A stretch of 64,000 nt of DNA, from the IMG/VR virus record IMGVR_UViG_3300028198_000256, positions 51,004 through 115,003 of that record; one strand, 5' to 3'. This DNA is from a virus. A program made the position numbers and the translations under genes. The notes beneath the pieces are model-generated. The model saw only the letters and a program-made list of their open reading frames with translations. It searched no databases and was not told the DNA's origin. Shown in pieces: positions 33,837-43,079 of this stretch; within the stretch, counting starts at the first letter, position 1; each line of letters opens with the position of its first letter.

Positions 33837-34442
33837 TTACAAAATAATATCCCTCCAATCCTTATCATCAATATGCTCAATACTTCTTAATGATATAGGA
33901 CCAAAATCAGACCTACTAATTAAATCATATGCTTCAAATACAAATGCCCTATTATTTACCCTAGAAAATCCATTTATTCCAGTTTTACCAAATTTAGGTT
34001 TACCTAACTTTTCTTTAACACCAACCCGTCCAAATCCTGGCCAACTGTTCTCACACATATTAGTAGATACCGCATAATAATCAGACTCCTTTTCTGCATA
34101 CGTTATTGCATCCTGTTCAAAATCCTTTCCAAGTTCAATAAGATCTTTTAATAACTTACCAGAATCCTTAAGGTCAACAACATAATATGATGCCTCTGAT
34201 ACCTCTTTACCACCATTCTCAATCCAAGAACCCTTTATTTTAGTAATACCATATCCACGTTTTAATAACTTAGAACGTAAAATACTATTCTTACCAGTGT
34301 TCTGTTTCTTTGTATACTTAACACCGTCACCACATTCAGCAGTATCTCTAAATGCTGTAATAGTACCAGTATCATGATCTATCCACGCCGACCGAATACG
34401 GTTCAATGTCGATTCCGATAGAATCTTTGTTATACTACTCAT
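33837..34442 (-). CDS. Conserved marine T4-like phage protein
   Basis: A 201-residue protein. YGITKIKGSWIENGGKEVSE and SYYVVDLKDSGKLLKDLIEL resemble a conserved protein of marine T4-like phages of unknown role. It lies between the GIY-YIG gene and nrdB. No catalytic motif evident. Confidence 0.5.
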   Translation of the reverse strand: MSSITKILSESTLNRIRSAWIDHDTGTITAFRDTAECGDGVKYTKKQNTGKNSILRSKLLKRGYGITKIKGSWIENGGKEVSEASYYVVDLKDSGKLLKDLIELGKDFEQDAITYAEKESDYYAVSTNMCENSWPGFGRVGVKEKLGKPKFGKTGINGFSRVNNRAFVFEAYDLISRSDFGPISLRSIEHIDDKDWRDIIL

Positions 34443-34451
34443 AAATTTCCC

Positions 34452-35645
34452 CTAATATACATCCGTCCAATCTCCCTTTAAACCACCAACTTCATATTCT
34501 GTAACACGATTCTCAAAAAAGTTAGTATGATCGGGTGCATTTAATACCCAATCTAACCACGGTAACGGATTCTCTTTAACTCTATAATTAGGTTTGAATC
34601 CTAATTGTAATAATCTTCTATCAGCAATATATCTGATATATTGTTTAACATCATCTTTATCTAAATCTTCTATAATAGAATCTCCATATGCAAGATCTAT
34701 AAATTTATCTTCTAACTTAACAACTTTACGTAACATACTATATATATCTTTCTTAAAATCATCAGTAACTATTCTTGGATGTTCTTCACAAAACTTCTTA
34801 AAAATTTGAGTCATACCATCAACATGCATACTTTCATCACGAATAGACCATTCTACAACTTTACACATTCCTTTCATTTTACCAAATCTTTGAAAATTTA
34901 ATAACATTACAAATGATGCAAATAATGATATACCTTCAGAAAATACAGATTTTGCAATAGCAAATGCCAAATTAGAATAGTTAGAGTTATCGTTATCTCG
35001 CATAAATTCTACTTTATTATACATTTCTTTATATTCTAAAAAGGACTGAAATTCGGATTCAGGCAACCCCAATGTATCATTCAACAAAGCATATGCTCTT
35101 TGATGTACTCCCTCTCTAGCAGCAAATGAACCGAGCATGTTACGTATCTCATTATTCTTTAATTTTGGAATAAAAAAATCATAATAATTCTGTCCTACTG
35201 CAACATCAGATTGTGTGAATAATCTCAATACTTGAGTAATATAATCCCGTTCAGAATCTGATAATTTACCATTCTTCCAATCTGCAACATCATCTGATAA
35301 ATCAATCTCATCTTCAATCCAATGTGACTGTTCGTGTCTTTTTGTTAATTCAACTGCCCATGGATATCGAAATGGTTTATATGTTTCAGATGGTGTATGC
35401 ATACTAACAGGAGTATTAAATAAAAATTTCTCTTTATTTTTCATAACTACATCTAAATTGCCAAAATACTCACCGTCAATAACAACTTGTGGAACAGTTC
35501 TTTGATTCAGTTTATTAAACTCTTCCCAATATTCCTTTTTTGATTGAATGTCTTTTTCAACAAAATCAACACCATTGGTATTAAACCAATCTTTCAAATT
35601 CACACAAAAAGGACAAGACCCCTGTGAATATACTACTATTTCCAT
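34452..35645 (-). CDS. nrdB: Glutaredoxin-NrdB fusion (ribonucleotide reductase small subunit)
   Basis: A 397-residue fusion. Residues 1-80 are a glutaredoxin with CPFC at about 12-15 and RTVPQVVIDGEYFGN. Residues about 95-397 are a class I RNR beta subunit: HWIEDEID, REGVHQRAY (metal Glu and His plus the radical Tyr position four residues on) and RDESMHVDG. The fused glutaredoxin probably reduces the partner NrdA directly; such fusions are documented in bacteria (for example Facklamia ignava NrdB). The matching NrdA is at 45630-47393. Confidence 0.92.
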   Translation of the reverse strand: MEIVVYSQGSCPFCVNLKDWFNTNGVDFVEKDIQSKKEYWEEFNKLNQRTVPQVVIDGEYFGNLDVVMKNKEKFLFNTPVSMHTPSETYKPFRYPWAVELTKRHEQSHWIEDEIDLSDDVADWKNGKLSDSERDYITQVLRLFTQSDVAVGQNYYDFFIPKLKNNEIRNMLGSFAAREGVHQRAYALLNDTLGLPESEFQSFLEYKEMYNKVEFMRDNDNSNYSNLAFAIAKSVFSEGISLFASFVMLLNFQRFGKMKGMCKVVEWSIRDESMHVDGMTQIFKKFCEEHPRIVTDDFKKDIYSMLRKVVKLEDKFIDLAYGDSIIEDLDKDDVKQYIRYIADRRLLQLGFKPNYRVKENPLPWLDWVLNAPDHTNFFENRVTEYEVGGLKGDWTDVY

Positions 35646-35657
35646 TTATTTCTCCCT

Positions 35658-37109
35658 TTATAAAAAACTATCCAAATCAGTCACAGGTTCAACCGAATCT
35701 ATTCTTAATGTTGCAATCTCAAAATACTCTTTCTCTCTCTCAATACCAATAAAATCAAATCCTTCATATTTAGCAGCCATACCAGTAGAACCAGAACCCA
35801 TAAATGGGTCTAAAACAGTACCGTCTTTCGGTGTAACCATTCTACATAAGTATTTCATTAACTCTACAGGTTTAACCGTTGGATGTACATTCTTTCGTTC
35901 TGTTACAAATCTTCCAGTAACATCATTATCTATCTTTGATTTATCCATTTCATGTGGATCTCGTCTACCAGACATACTTGATGTCTTTTTGATAGGCATT
36001 CCATCACAACCCTGATTTCTCTCTTTCTTAGACACCTTTGGCGAATAGAAATATCGTGAGGCAGAACCCTCATCACCATATTCTCTACCGGCTGGGGTAC
36101 CAGTTGATTTATCCCGAATACCACCAGATTTTGAACCTTCACCTTTGTATTTACCAGCTTTAGTATCTGGAAATACCCCTTTCACCGCATCAGAACCATC
36201 ATGCATTACATTTGACGGAAATCTACCTCTTGGGTCTGCATCAGCATAATGATTTACTTCCTGTTTCATACCTGAGTTTTCATTAGTAAATACATTATCA
36301 TCGGGTCGAGATTTACGATTAGTTGTTTTCCGTTTTGGAAATACCTCTTTCACAACATCAGAACCATCATGCATTACATTTGATGGGAATCTACCTAACT
36401 CACTTGATCCTGTTTTTTCTCCAGCATATCCACCAACATAAACATCTTTTGCCATCTTGTCGGTTTTCCAAGTTCCTTTACCACCTAATCTTGAATCATC
36501 ACCCTCGGATAATCCCACTCTACAACCATCAATATTAATACCACCAGTTCCATGCTTCAGAACATTTGCGACAATAGTCTTTTCTGATAATGGTTTCCTA
36601 GCCATAACAACAGGTTCGTGTGCTGGTTTGAGTGCGGTTCCCCACCCCTCATATTCTGAATTACCCATGGTTTCTTTATATGAATCATCACTTTTCCAAT
36701 CATCATCATGCATAACTCCGAGTGAACTCATAGGTTTCCCTTTACCGACAACATCTCTTTCATTACCAAGTTTCTTATCAATCTGTTTTCCGATATTCAA
36801 ACTCTTTGGAAATCCAGAACCATATAACCACATAATCTGATCTCGTATCTCAAACCCAGCGTCCTCAATAGCAACTGCCATTCTATGATAGGTTCTAGAA
36901 CCAGAAAATGCAAGTAAATGACCACCCGGTTTCAATAACTTTAGTGCCAATTCCCATGTTTCTTTAGAAAATGCTATACCAGTATCATCCCATTGTTTCC
37001 CCATAAATCCTAACTCATATGGAGGATCCGTAACAATTGAATCAACTTGCACACCATCTTCTATCATCTGTTTCATTCTATCAATACAATCATCACAATA
37101 CAGTATCAT
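35658..37109 (-). CDS. DNA methyltransferase (N4/N6 type, DPPY)
   Basis: A 483-residue MTase. The ATG at 37109 is chosen because AAGGATGG precedes it. The catalytic motif IVTDPPYELGF near residue 30 comes first and the SAM-binding LDPFMGSGSTGMAA near residue 440 last, so it is of the beta class. Between them are about 250 residues of Gly/Ser-rich repeats, twice reading FPSNVMHDGSD, which probably form the target-recognition region. It ends TDLDSFL, like the polymerase tail. Confidence 0.88.
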   Translation of the reverse strand: MILYCDDCIDRMKQMIEDGVQVDSIVTDPPYELGFMGKQWDDTGIAFSKETWELALKLLKPGGHLLAFSGSRTYHRMAVAIEDAGFEIRDQIMWLYGSGFPKSLNIGKQIDKKLGNERDVVGKGKPMSSLGVMHDDDWKSDDSYKETMGNSEYEGWGTALKPAHEPVVMARKPLSEKTIVANVLKHGTGGINIDGCRVGLSEGDDSRLGGKGTWKTDKMAKDVYVGGYAGEKTGSSELGRFPSNVMHDGSDVVKEVFPKRKTTNRKSRPDDNVFTNENSGMKQEVNHYADADPRGRFPSNVMHDGSDAVKGVFPDTKAGKYKGEGSKSGGIRDKSTGTPAGREYGDEGSASRYFYSPKVSKKERNQGCDGMPIKKTSSMSGRRDPHEMDKSKIDNDVTGRFVTERKNVHPTVKPVELMKYLCRMVTPKDGTVLDPFMGSGSTGMAAKYEGFDFIGIEREKEYFEIATLRIDSVEPVTDLDSFL

Positions 37110-37371
37110 CACCACCATCCTTACTGGGGAAAAAATCATTTACTTGATGACCTTTAAATTTAATAGTATCAGGTTTTTCAAAACACGACTCATAACCCTT
37201 CCACAACGATTCCATCCTTAACTCAAATAATTTGGATACTGCAACAATATCCTCACGTTCTGAACTAACTCTCATTTTTTTAATAATTAATTCTAAATCA
37301 TCAGAAAATCCCCACACCTTCATTATTAATTGATCTAACTCATACAACCTATCTATTTTATCTTTCTTCAT
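37093..37371 (-). CDS. Small helical protein
   Basis: A 92-residue protein; ATG at 37371 follows AAGGG, better than the TTG two codons earlier. Mostly helical, with LWKGYESCFEKPD near the end. It overlaps the methyltransferase start by 17 nt, so the two are coupled. Unknown. Confidence 0.5.
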   Translation of the reverse strand: MKKDKIDRLYELDQLIMKVWGFSDDLELIIKKMRVSSEREDIVAVSKLFELRMESLWKGYESCFEKPDTIKFKGHQVNDFFPSKDGGDDTVL

Positions 37372-37373
37372 AA

Positions 37374-37613
37374 TCAACCCTTATACTTGTTATACATCCC
37401 CATATAATAATTATAACACATAGCAGAACAATACATATTTTCACACTTTTCTATCCACTCATCACTAGGATATCCATCATCATAATATACCGCCAATGGT
37501 CTATACACAGGAGCATTTATATCAAAAAAGGCATACTTCCCATTTACTCTTTGTAATTCTGGTATATTAATAAGTCCAACAGACACCCTCTTTATCACAT
37601 ATAAATTTTTCAT
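37374..37613 (-). CDS. Small Cys- and Tyr-rich protein
   Basis: A 79-residue protein starting at MKNLYVIKRVS. A longer reading frame to 37742 exists but its first part overlaps another plausible small gene and lacks a ribosome binding site. The C-terminal CENMYCSAMCYNYYMGMY is Cys/Tyr rich. Unknown. Confidence 0.4.
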   Translation of the reverse strand: MKNLYVIKRVSVGLINIPELQRVNGKYAFFDINAPVYRPLAVYYDDGYPSDEWIEKCENMYCSAMCYNYYMGMYNKYKG

Positions 37614-37641
37614 CAGTCGACTCGCACCAACAGATGTTGCA

Positions 37642-37806
37642 TCACACATCTGCACACACAGGTACAAGTGAACACACCCACCTAATACCATATCTATCAA
37701 ATGAAACCTTATAGATATTAAACACATTACGCACATTAACATCTAATACAATACCATATCCATATCTTCCAGATATAACACCATCTCCACTACATATTTC
37801 TCTCAT
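37642..37806 (-). CDS. Small beta-rich protein
   Basis: A 54-residue ORF (MREICSGDGVISG start) just downstream of the CAT tRNA. Strand-rich, with a YGYGIVLDV segment like small SH3-type proteins. Unknown. Confidence 0.4.
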   Translation of the reverse strand: MREICSGDGVISGRYGYGIVLDVNVRNVFNIYKVSFDRYGIRWVCSLVPVCADV

Positions 37807-37825
37807 AACTATTCCCTACTAAAAT

Positions 37826-37901
37826 TGGTGGGTCTGGTAGGACTCGAACCTACACTCGGCCGATTATGAGTCGGATGCATTAACCATTATGCTACAGACC
37901 C
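37826..37901 (-). tRNA. tRNA with CAT anticodon (Ile2 or Met)
   Basis: A 76-nt cloverleaf: acceptor GGGTCTG/CAGACCC, A73 and encoded CCA; D-stem GCAT/ATGC; anticodon loop CTCATAA; T-arm TAGG-TTCGAGT-CCTA. The CTCATAA loop is shared by elongator tRNA-Met and by tRNA-Ile2, whose C34 is modified to lysidine to read AUA. AT-rich phages commonly carry tRNA-Ile2, and AUA codons are frequent here, so Ile2 is favoured. The base at 27-43 is mismatched. Confidence 0.92.
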
Positions 37902-37907
37902 CATTCT

Positions 37908-38009
37908 TTAAAACAAATGATAAGCAAAATATATTCCTGTCACAACCAAATGAAATAAAACTAAATTCGGTTCAAACGTTATTTTTCTATCTATTAAATT
38001 AACTAACAT
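37908..38009 (-). CDS. Leader microprotein
   Basis: A 33-residue ORF (MLVNLIDRKIT start) with a strong GGGGAG ribosome binding site, between the promoter at 38041 and the tRNA. The C-terminal half is hydrophobic. Because the tRNA follows 6 nt after its stop, it may just be a leader peptide. Confidence 0.45.
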   Translation of the reverse strand: MLVNLIDRKITFEPNLVLFHLVVTGIYFAYHLF

Positions 38010-38040
38010 ATTCTCCCCAATTAAAACAACTTTATAACAT

Positions 38041-38069
38041 ATAATACCACAATATGACTCAAATGTCAA
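38041..38069 (-). promoter_or_regulatory. Early promoter with extended -10
   Basis: Minus-strand TTGACA at 38064-38069, 17-bp spacer ending TGG, and TATTAT at 38041-38046. The -35 lies inside the 3' end of the acyltransferase/hydrolase gene. It drives the leader microprotein, tRNA and following genes. Confidence 0.85.
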
Positions 38070-40341
38070 GTCTTTTTTCAATAAACATTGAAATTCTTTC
38101 CCATATTAAATCAGAATTATTATACAATATACCATGACAATCAGAACCAATAATATGCATTTCTTTATCTACAGAAGATATATTATTATATATATAATCA
38201 GCACCATCTACTGAAACTAATGTGTCATCCTTAGAATAAATGACCAACATAGGTATTGTTACATCACATAAACACTTCTTCACACTTTTAACTAATTTAC
38301 CTATTTCATATATACTACGTGTGGGAACTAACCAATAATTAATATGTTCATTCTCTGGAATATTCTTAAAAAAAGGTTTCACTCCATTATTCCCTATCAC
38401 CAAACCCACCACCCTATTAACATAATGAACTAATGGTGCAAATTTAACCCGGAAATCCGTATAAAAAAATGGAGCTGATATAACAACTACTGATTTAACT
38501 CTATAATCAGAAGAAAATTCTTCACGTAATGCAATAAGTCCGCCAGTAGAAAATCCAACAATCACAATATTTTCAGATAACATAGAAGTTATTTGAAAAT
38601 ACTCGTATACTGATTTAATCCAATCTTCATAACTATATGATAACAAATCATAAGGTGATGTACCATGTCCAACTATTCTTGCACCAACTACAATATATCC
38701 TATACCACATAAATATTCACCAAAACCTCTAACTTCATATGGAGATGACAATAATCCATGGATTAATAACACAACAATACCATTAGACTTCTTAGGAAAT
38801 AGAATAAATGGTTTATTATCAGAAGAATTAATACCATCAAATTTAGAATTATATTTATCATTAATATACATATTCTTATCGTACTCATATGACAACTGTT
38901 GGTCGTCCAATAAATGCATTGCAATATCTTTGTTACTAATAGTATCTACACTTTCAACAATCTTATTAATAACTTTACCAACAATAGAAACCGGCTGTAC
39001 TTCATTATAATATACAACTAATAAATTCTCAACCCTAACCGTCAACGGATCTACACCAGAATCAAAATTACCAGATAAATATATAACATCACCACCAATA
39101 ATTAGCAATCCTTGTTTTTCAAGAGAATCAATATACTTAATCATGTTAACATTATTACCATTTAATATATCACCATATATATTAGGTCGCATTAAACCAT
39201 CGTGCAACCTCACTCCTGATTTATGTTGTAATGTTTTTAATGTTAAATATAACTCCTTATAAAGTGTTTTCTTATTTACAAATGATATATTTTGTTTGAA
39301 TCTATACATCAATAAACAAGATGTCAGATGGCTTAAATTAATAGTAACATAAGAATAAATACTTTTAGTGTAAAAGTCACGTGTAACATTAGAACACTTT
39401 ATGAGATGTTTATGCAACATCTCACCTTTCCAAGACTTATCAACACTACCAATAGAAAACACATCATCTAAGGATTTTATAGAATCAGTAAATGTTTCAG
39501 TTAAAGATGACTTCCATGAATGCCAAATACCGGAGGTAGATATCACTTTACTCATAACAACATCCATATCAGTATCTTTAGTAATTAAATTCCCCTCAAC
39601 TATCAATTCTTCTGTTTGTCGTAATGTAAGTCCATTAGAAATATATTCAACAGCCTTCAATAAAACATTATCAGTCGCACGTAAAGGATAAAACGTTATA
39701 TTAGATGCAACTATATTAGTAGGTATTTCTACTGCTGCCAATAACTCATCCAAACTATGAAAATCTAATTCCTTTTGCCACATTAATAATCTATCCATAT
39801 CCATATCTCTATGAGCATTACGAACTATGAACTTAAACACCTCCAACCCATGTGACAAAACAGCTGCACCAGTATGTTGTTTCCGCACTTTCATGGTTGT
39901 TTGACATAACATATTATAATGTCCTTCATCATCAACAACCCGATGATCCTTTACCATCCCACCTTCAGGGAAAATAACTACTTTATGACCATGTAATATT
40001 TGTTTTGCTAATATAGAAAACAACCTTGGATGATCATGTGGTACAACCCCCAACTTCGTTAAATACGATGACAATATACCATCATTTTTAAAAAATTCAC
40101 CAGAACCAACAGAATAACAATAACTACCATTTTCTTCATGTATCAAATATTGAGGAATAAATGTTTCTATACGAGAAAAATGATTAAATACAAATATACT
40201 ACCATCATTTATATTACACGCAGAATGAATATTAACATTCATGCGTAACACTTTCTTCATAATACGAAATGCTCGTAAAGACAAACGATACATACGTTTG
40301 TCTATATCAACCCAATCATGATTATACTTAGAAAGTTTCAT
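38059..40341 (-). CDS. Glycerolipid acyltransferase - alpha/beta hydrolase fusion
   Basis: A 760-residue two-enzyme protein. Residues about 15-190 resemble PlsB/PlsC-type acyltransferases: FNHFSRIETF corresponds to the catalytic HX4D block (Glu in place of Asp) and VVIFPEGGMVKD to the glycerol-phosphate/acyl motif. The middle (about 190-500) is unassigned. Residues about 520-760 are an alpha/beta hydrolase: LLIHGLLSSPYE oxyanion loop, nucleophile elbow VGFSTGG, Asp in YSKDDTLV and His in SDCHGIL. It would remodel or degrade glycerolipids at the membrane. It overlaps the downstream-facing methyltransferase end by 4 nt, so the two share a promoter at 41369. Confidence 0.8.
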   Translation of the reverse strand: MKLSKYNHDWVDIDKRMYRLSLRAFRIMKKVLRMNVNIHSACNINDGSIFVFNHFSRIETFIPQYLIHEENGSYCYSVGSGEFFKNDGILSSYLTKLGVVPHDHPRLFSILAKQILHGHKVVIFPEGGMVKDHRVVDDEGHYNMLCQTTMKVRKQHTGAAVLSHGLEVFKFIVRNAHRDMDMDRLLMWQKELDFHSLDELLAAVEIPTNIVASNITFYPLRATDNVLLKAVEYISNGLTLRQTEELIVEGNLITKDTDMDVVMSKVISTSGIWHSWKSSLTETFTDSIKSLDDVFSIGSVDKSWKGEMLHKHLIKCSNVTRDFYTKSIYSYVTINLSHLTSCLLMYRFKQNISFVNKKTLYKELYLTLKTLQHKSGVRLHDGLMRPNIYGDILNGNNVNMIKYIDSLEKQGLLIIGGDVIYLSGNFDSGVDPLTVRVENLLVVYYNEVQPVSIVGKVINKIVESVDTISNKDIAMHLLDDQQLSYEYDKNMYINDKYNSKFDGINSSDNKPFILFPKKSNGIVVLLIHGLLSSPYEVRGFGEYLCGIGYIVVGARIVGHGTSPYDLLSYSYEDWIKSVYEYFQITSMLSENIVIVGFSTGGLIALREEFSSDYRVKSVVVISAPFFYTDFRVKFAPLVHYVNRVVGLVIGNNGVKPFFKNIPENEHINYWLVPTRSIYEIGKLVKSVKKCLCDVTIPMLVIYSKDDTLVSVDGADYIYNNISSVDKEMHIIGSDCHGILYNNSDLIWERISMFIEKRLDI

Positions 40342-41345
40342 AATGTTAAAAAACCATCAAGTGTCGGAATATTCTTACGTTCAATCTCAGTATTAACATT
40401 CTCTTTAGTTATCTTAAAAAACTGTTCTGATGCTTCAAATCCAATATACTTTCTACCAAGTTGTGATGCTCTAACTAATGTAGTTCCTGTGCCAGAAAAG
40501 GGGTCAAGAACAACACCACCTACTGGACAACCCGCAATTATAGGTTTATCAATTAATTCTGAATTATATGAAGCAAGGTGTGAAGAACGATTACCCTTTA
40601 TCGTGATATTCCAAAAATCAGACACATCACCCGGGTTCTTTCCTTTTGGATTTAATGAAGTATTACCACTATTGTATTCATCAATATCACGTCCACCATT
40701 CTTTGGTCTAGAAAGAGTTTGAGCGGAACTCACCCCAATACCAGTAGAATACTTATTTTCATTAGTACCACGTAAGGCTCTTTTAATAGAAGTAGTCATA
40801 TTCTCATCACGAATAGAATCAAGGTCAAAATAATAACCTTTAGGTTTCTTCGTCATTAAAAAGATATATTCGTGTTTCTTTGAGAATCTATCACGAACCG
40901 ATTCAGGCATACCATTTCTCTTTGCCCAGATTATATCATTACGAATAGTCCATCCACGGTCATAACAACCAATAGCAAATCTATGAGGAATCAATAATAA
41001 ACTTTTAGGTTTCAAATCAGATGGTTGGTTAATCTTCATACCACCCAAATAATCACCAGTTCTACTTCCAGTATGACCAGTATTAAGTCCACCAGATTTA
41101 GTAGAATATGTATCACCAAGATTGATCCATACAGTACCAGTATCTTTTAAAACTCTATGAATTTCATCCATCATTTCCCATAAATGTTCAAGATATTCTT
41201 GGAATGTGGGTTCTAATCCCCACTGACCATCAAACCCATAATCCCTTAATTGCCAATATGGTGGTGACGTAATGACACAATCAATAGAATTATCATCTAA
41301 CTTTTTGAAACCTTCCATGATGTCACAATTATATATTTTATCCAA
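40338..41345 (-). CDS. DNA methyltransferase (SPPY, probably N4-cytosine)
   Basis: A 335-residue MTase from TTG at 41345, which has GGGGGG just upstream; an earlier GTG lies on the promoter itself and cannot be used. Catalytic VITSPPYWQLRDYG near residue 27 and SAM-binding DPFSGTGTTLVRA near residue 280 give a beta-class order; SPPY favours N4-cytosine. It ends PTLDGFLTL, like the polymerase tail. It overlaps the acyltransferase/hydrolase start by 4 nt. Confidence 0.88.
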   Translation of the reverse strand: MDKIYNCDIMEGFKKLDDNSIDCVITSPPYWQLRDYGFDGQWGLEPTFQEYLEHLWEMMDEIHRVLKDTGTVWINLGDTYSTKSGGLNTGHTGSRTGDYLGGMKINQPSDLKPKSLLLIPHRFAIGCYDRGWTIRNDIIWAKRNGMPESVRDRFSKKHEYIFLMTKKPKGYYFDLDSIRDENMTTSIKRALRGTNENKYSTGIGVSSAQTLSRPKNGGRDIDEYNSGNTSLNPKGKNPGDVSDFWNITIKGNRSSHLASYNSELIDKPIIAGCPVGGVVLDPFSGTGTTLVRASQLGRKYIGFEASEQFFKITKENVNTEIERKNIPTLDGFLTL

Positions 41346-41368
41346 ATTAAACCCCCCACTATATTCAT

Positions 41369-41397
41369 AGTATACCACACCACTAGCTAATTGTCAA
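41369..41397 (-). promoter_or_regulatory. Early promoter with extended -10
   Basis: Minus-strand TTGACA at 41392-41397, 17-bp spacer ending TGG, and TATACT at 41369-41374. The expected start of transcription is about 7 nt on, leaving a short leader to the TTG-initiated methyltransferase. Confidence 0.9.
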
Positions 41398-41405
41398 GAT
41401 GTTTA

Positions 41406-42044
41406 TTAATTTTTTTCCATTGCCGTGCCAAATGAAGGTCTATTAATACAACGGTCAACATACGATTTAAGATGTGGGAAATCATGTAAAAGTTCTGGGA
41501 ACCAATTCAATGTAGATGATACCATTATATCAACAACAGAAAATTCATGTCCTATCATATATGGACGTTGAACCATCATTGGATTATTACCATTCATAGA
41601 ATTATTAATAACTACTAATATTTTTTTATATCGTTCTAATGAATACTCAACTACAGACTGTCTACGTTTTTCTTTAGGCAACAACTTACTGTGTAAAAAT
41701 AAATCCACCAACGGATACTCCATAGTAGAAGTAACATAAAACATCCATTTCAAATACTCAGACCGATATAAACTAGACACGTCAGGAGACAACCCCGATT
41801 CGGGATTCATATCACACAAATACATACAAATAGCACCAGCCTCCCATATAACATTATTATTATATTTTAATGTCGGGACAGATGCATTCGGATTTATTGT
41901 TAGATAGTCTCTATTAGTTTTACCATCACCGAATATGTCTATTGGTGTTAACGTGTAATCAACACCTAATTCTTCTAACAACCATAAAGGTCTAAATGAC
42001 CTTGTATCAGTACAATGATACAGCTCAATAACATCTTTACTCAT
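41406..42044 (-). CDS. Glutathione S-transferase-like protein
   Basis: A 212-residue protein; ATG at 42044 has TAGGAG 8 nt upstream, better than a GTG two codons earlier. The thioredoxin-like N-domain (IELYHCTDTRSFRPLWLLEELG, with NPNASVPTL and the EAGAICMYL glutathione-binding region) precedes an all-helical C-domain with SVVDIMVSS. It could detoxify electrophiles, act as an SspA-like regulator, or be structural. Its function in the phage is unknown. Confidence 0.82.
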   Translation of the reverse strand: MSKDVIELYHCTDTRSFRPLWLLEELGVDYTLTPIDIFGDGKTNRDYLTINPNASVPTLKYNNNVIWEAGAICMYLCDMNPESGLSPDVSSLYRSEYLKWMFYVTSTMEYPLVDLFLHSKLLPKEKRRQSVVEYSLERYKKILVVINNSMNGNNPMMVQRPYMIGHEFSVVDIMVSSTLNWFPELLHDFPHLKSYVDRCINRPSFGTAMEKN

Positions 42045-42052
42045 ATTCACTC

Positions 42053-42370
42053 CTACAAATTAGTTGGATTCACCGAGAAATATAATGCAAATGTCTTTAC
42101 CGTGTCAGGGTATACATGTTCATTATATTCTAATACTTTTCCTTCCTCTAAAAATTCACGTTTCAATAAACACTTGTCAACATGATTTGGTAAATTATCA
42201 AAATTATCATATAAATTCTGCATCACCTCATGATGTCTTGTTTCTGAATATATATTATTACTATCTGGATGATGAGTAAACAAATATGAATACATCAAAT
42301 AGTATCCTATTTCTTTTTCTAAATTGTATTTATCAGACTCCATATACTCATAATACTTATCAATCTTCAT
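42053..42370 (-). CDS. Small hypothetical protein
   Basis: A 105-residue protein from MKIDKYYEY; a longer frame to 42406 would sit in the previous gene. Acidic and Tyr/His-rich; no domain recognised. Confidence 0.5.
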   Translation of the reverse strand: MKIDKYYEYMESDKYNLEKEIGYYLMYSYLFTHHPDSNNIYSETRHHEVMQNLYDNFDNLPNHVDKCLLKREFLEEGKVLEYNEHVYPDTVKTFALYFSVNPTNL

Positions 42371-42371
42371 A

Positions 42372-43079
42372 TCATTGATTCCGTTTATTACCAATAGAAT
42401 CACCATAAGCTAAACTCAACGGTAATAACTTATTTAATGGTAAATCAATCTGTATAACATTAAGTTTCATATTTTTGTTTATCAATAACGCAGATAAAAA
42501 TCTATGATGACCATCAATAATACGATTATCAGACGATACTATTAACGTCTTAGAATTCAATAAATCGATAGTGGATTCAACACCATTCTTAGATATGGTT
42601 TTAAACCCCTTATCAAAATATATTTGAGCCTGAATTGGTATCAAATCCTTTGCAGAAATCTTCCCACGCACAATAGATACAACATCATCTTCAGCATCAC
42701 CGTCATATTTCTTTAATCCTGACTTTAAAAAACTATTAGCTTTAGTGCCAGACAATCCTTCTGGAAATGGATTTGATTGATCAGTATCATCTGCAAATGG
42801 TTTTGTTATATCTAAAAACCCCTTAGACAATCTCTTTTGAAATTTATTAACATCCTTTGATGTTATAACAGGCATATCCTTTCTTTTAGTATGTCCTTTA
42901 CGAGCCAACTTCTGTGCTAAAATATAATTAGAATCAAAATCAGGGATATCTTCATCTAACGTAGACATCTTACTCAATGCAAACTTACGGGCATCTGATA
43001 GAGACGTAGTAAGAAGTTCAAGTTTACCAGCCGCAGCACCACCACCCTTTTCCATTAAATAATTCTTAAATGATTTCAT
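42372..43079 (-). CDS. ParB-like domain protein
   Basis: A 235-residue protein; ATG at 43079 overlaps the upstream stop as ATGA. The C-terminal part has TLIVSSDNRIIDGHHRFLSAL, the ParB/Srx-type core (residues about 185-205), preceded by PIQAQIYFDKG. It starts MKSFKNYLMEKGGGAAAGK, an N-terminus like that of the ligase-like gene before it. Such pairs occur in marine T4-like phages; function unknown. Confidence 0.65.
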   Translation of the reverse strand: MKSFKNYLMEKGGGAAAGKLELLTTSLSDARKFALSKMSTLDEDIPDFDSNYILAQKLARKGHTKRKDMPVITSKDVNKFQKRLSKGFLDITKPFADDTDQSNPFPEGLSGTKANSFLKSGLKKYDGDAEDDVVSIVRGKISAKDLIPIQAQIYFDKGFKTISKNGVESTIDLLNSKTLIVSSDNRIIDGHHRFLSALLINKNMKLNVIQIDLPLNKLLPLSLAYGDSIGNKRNQ

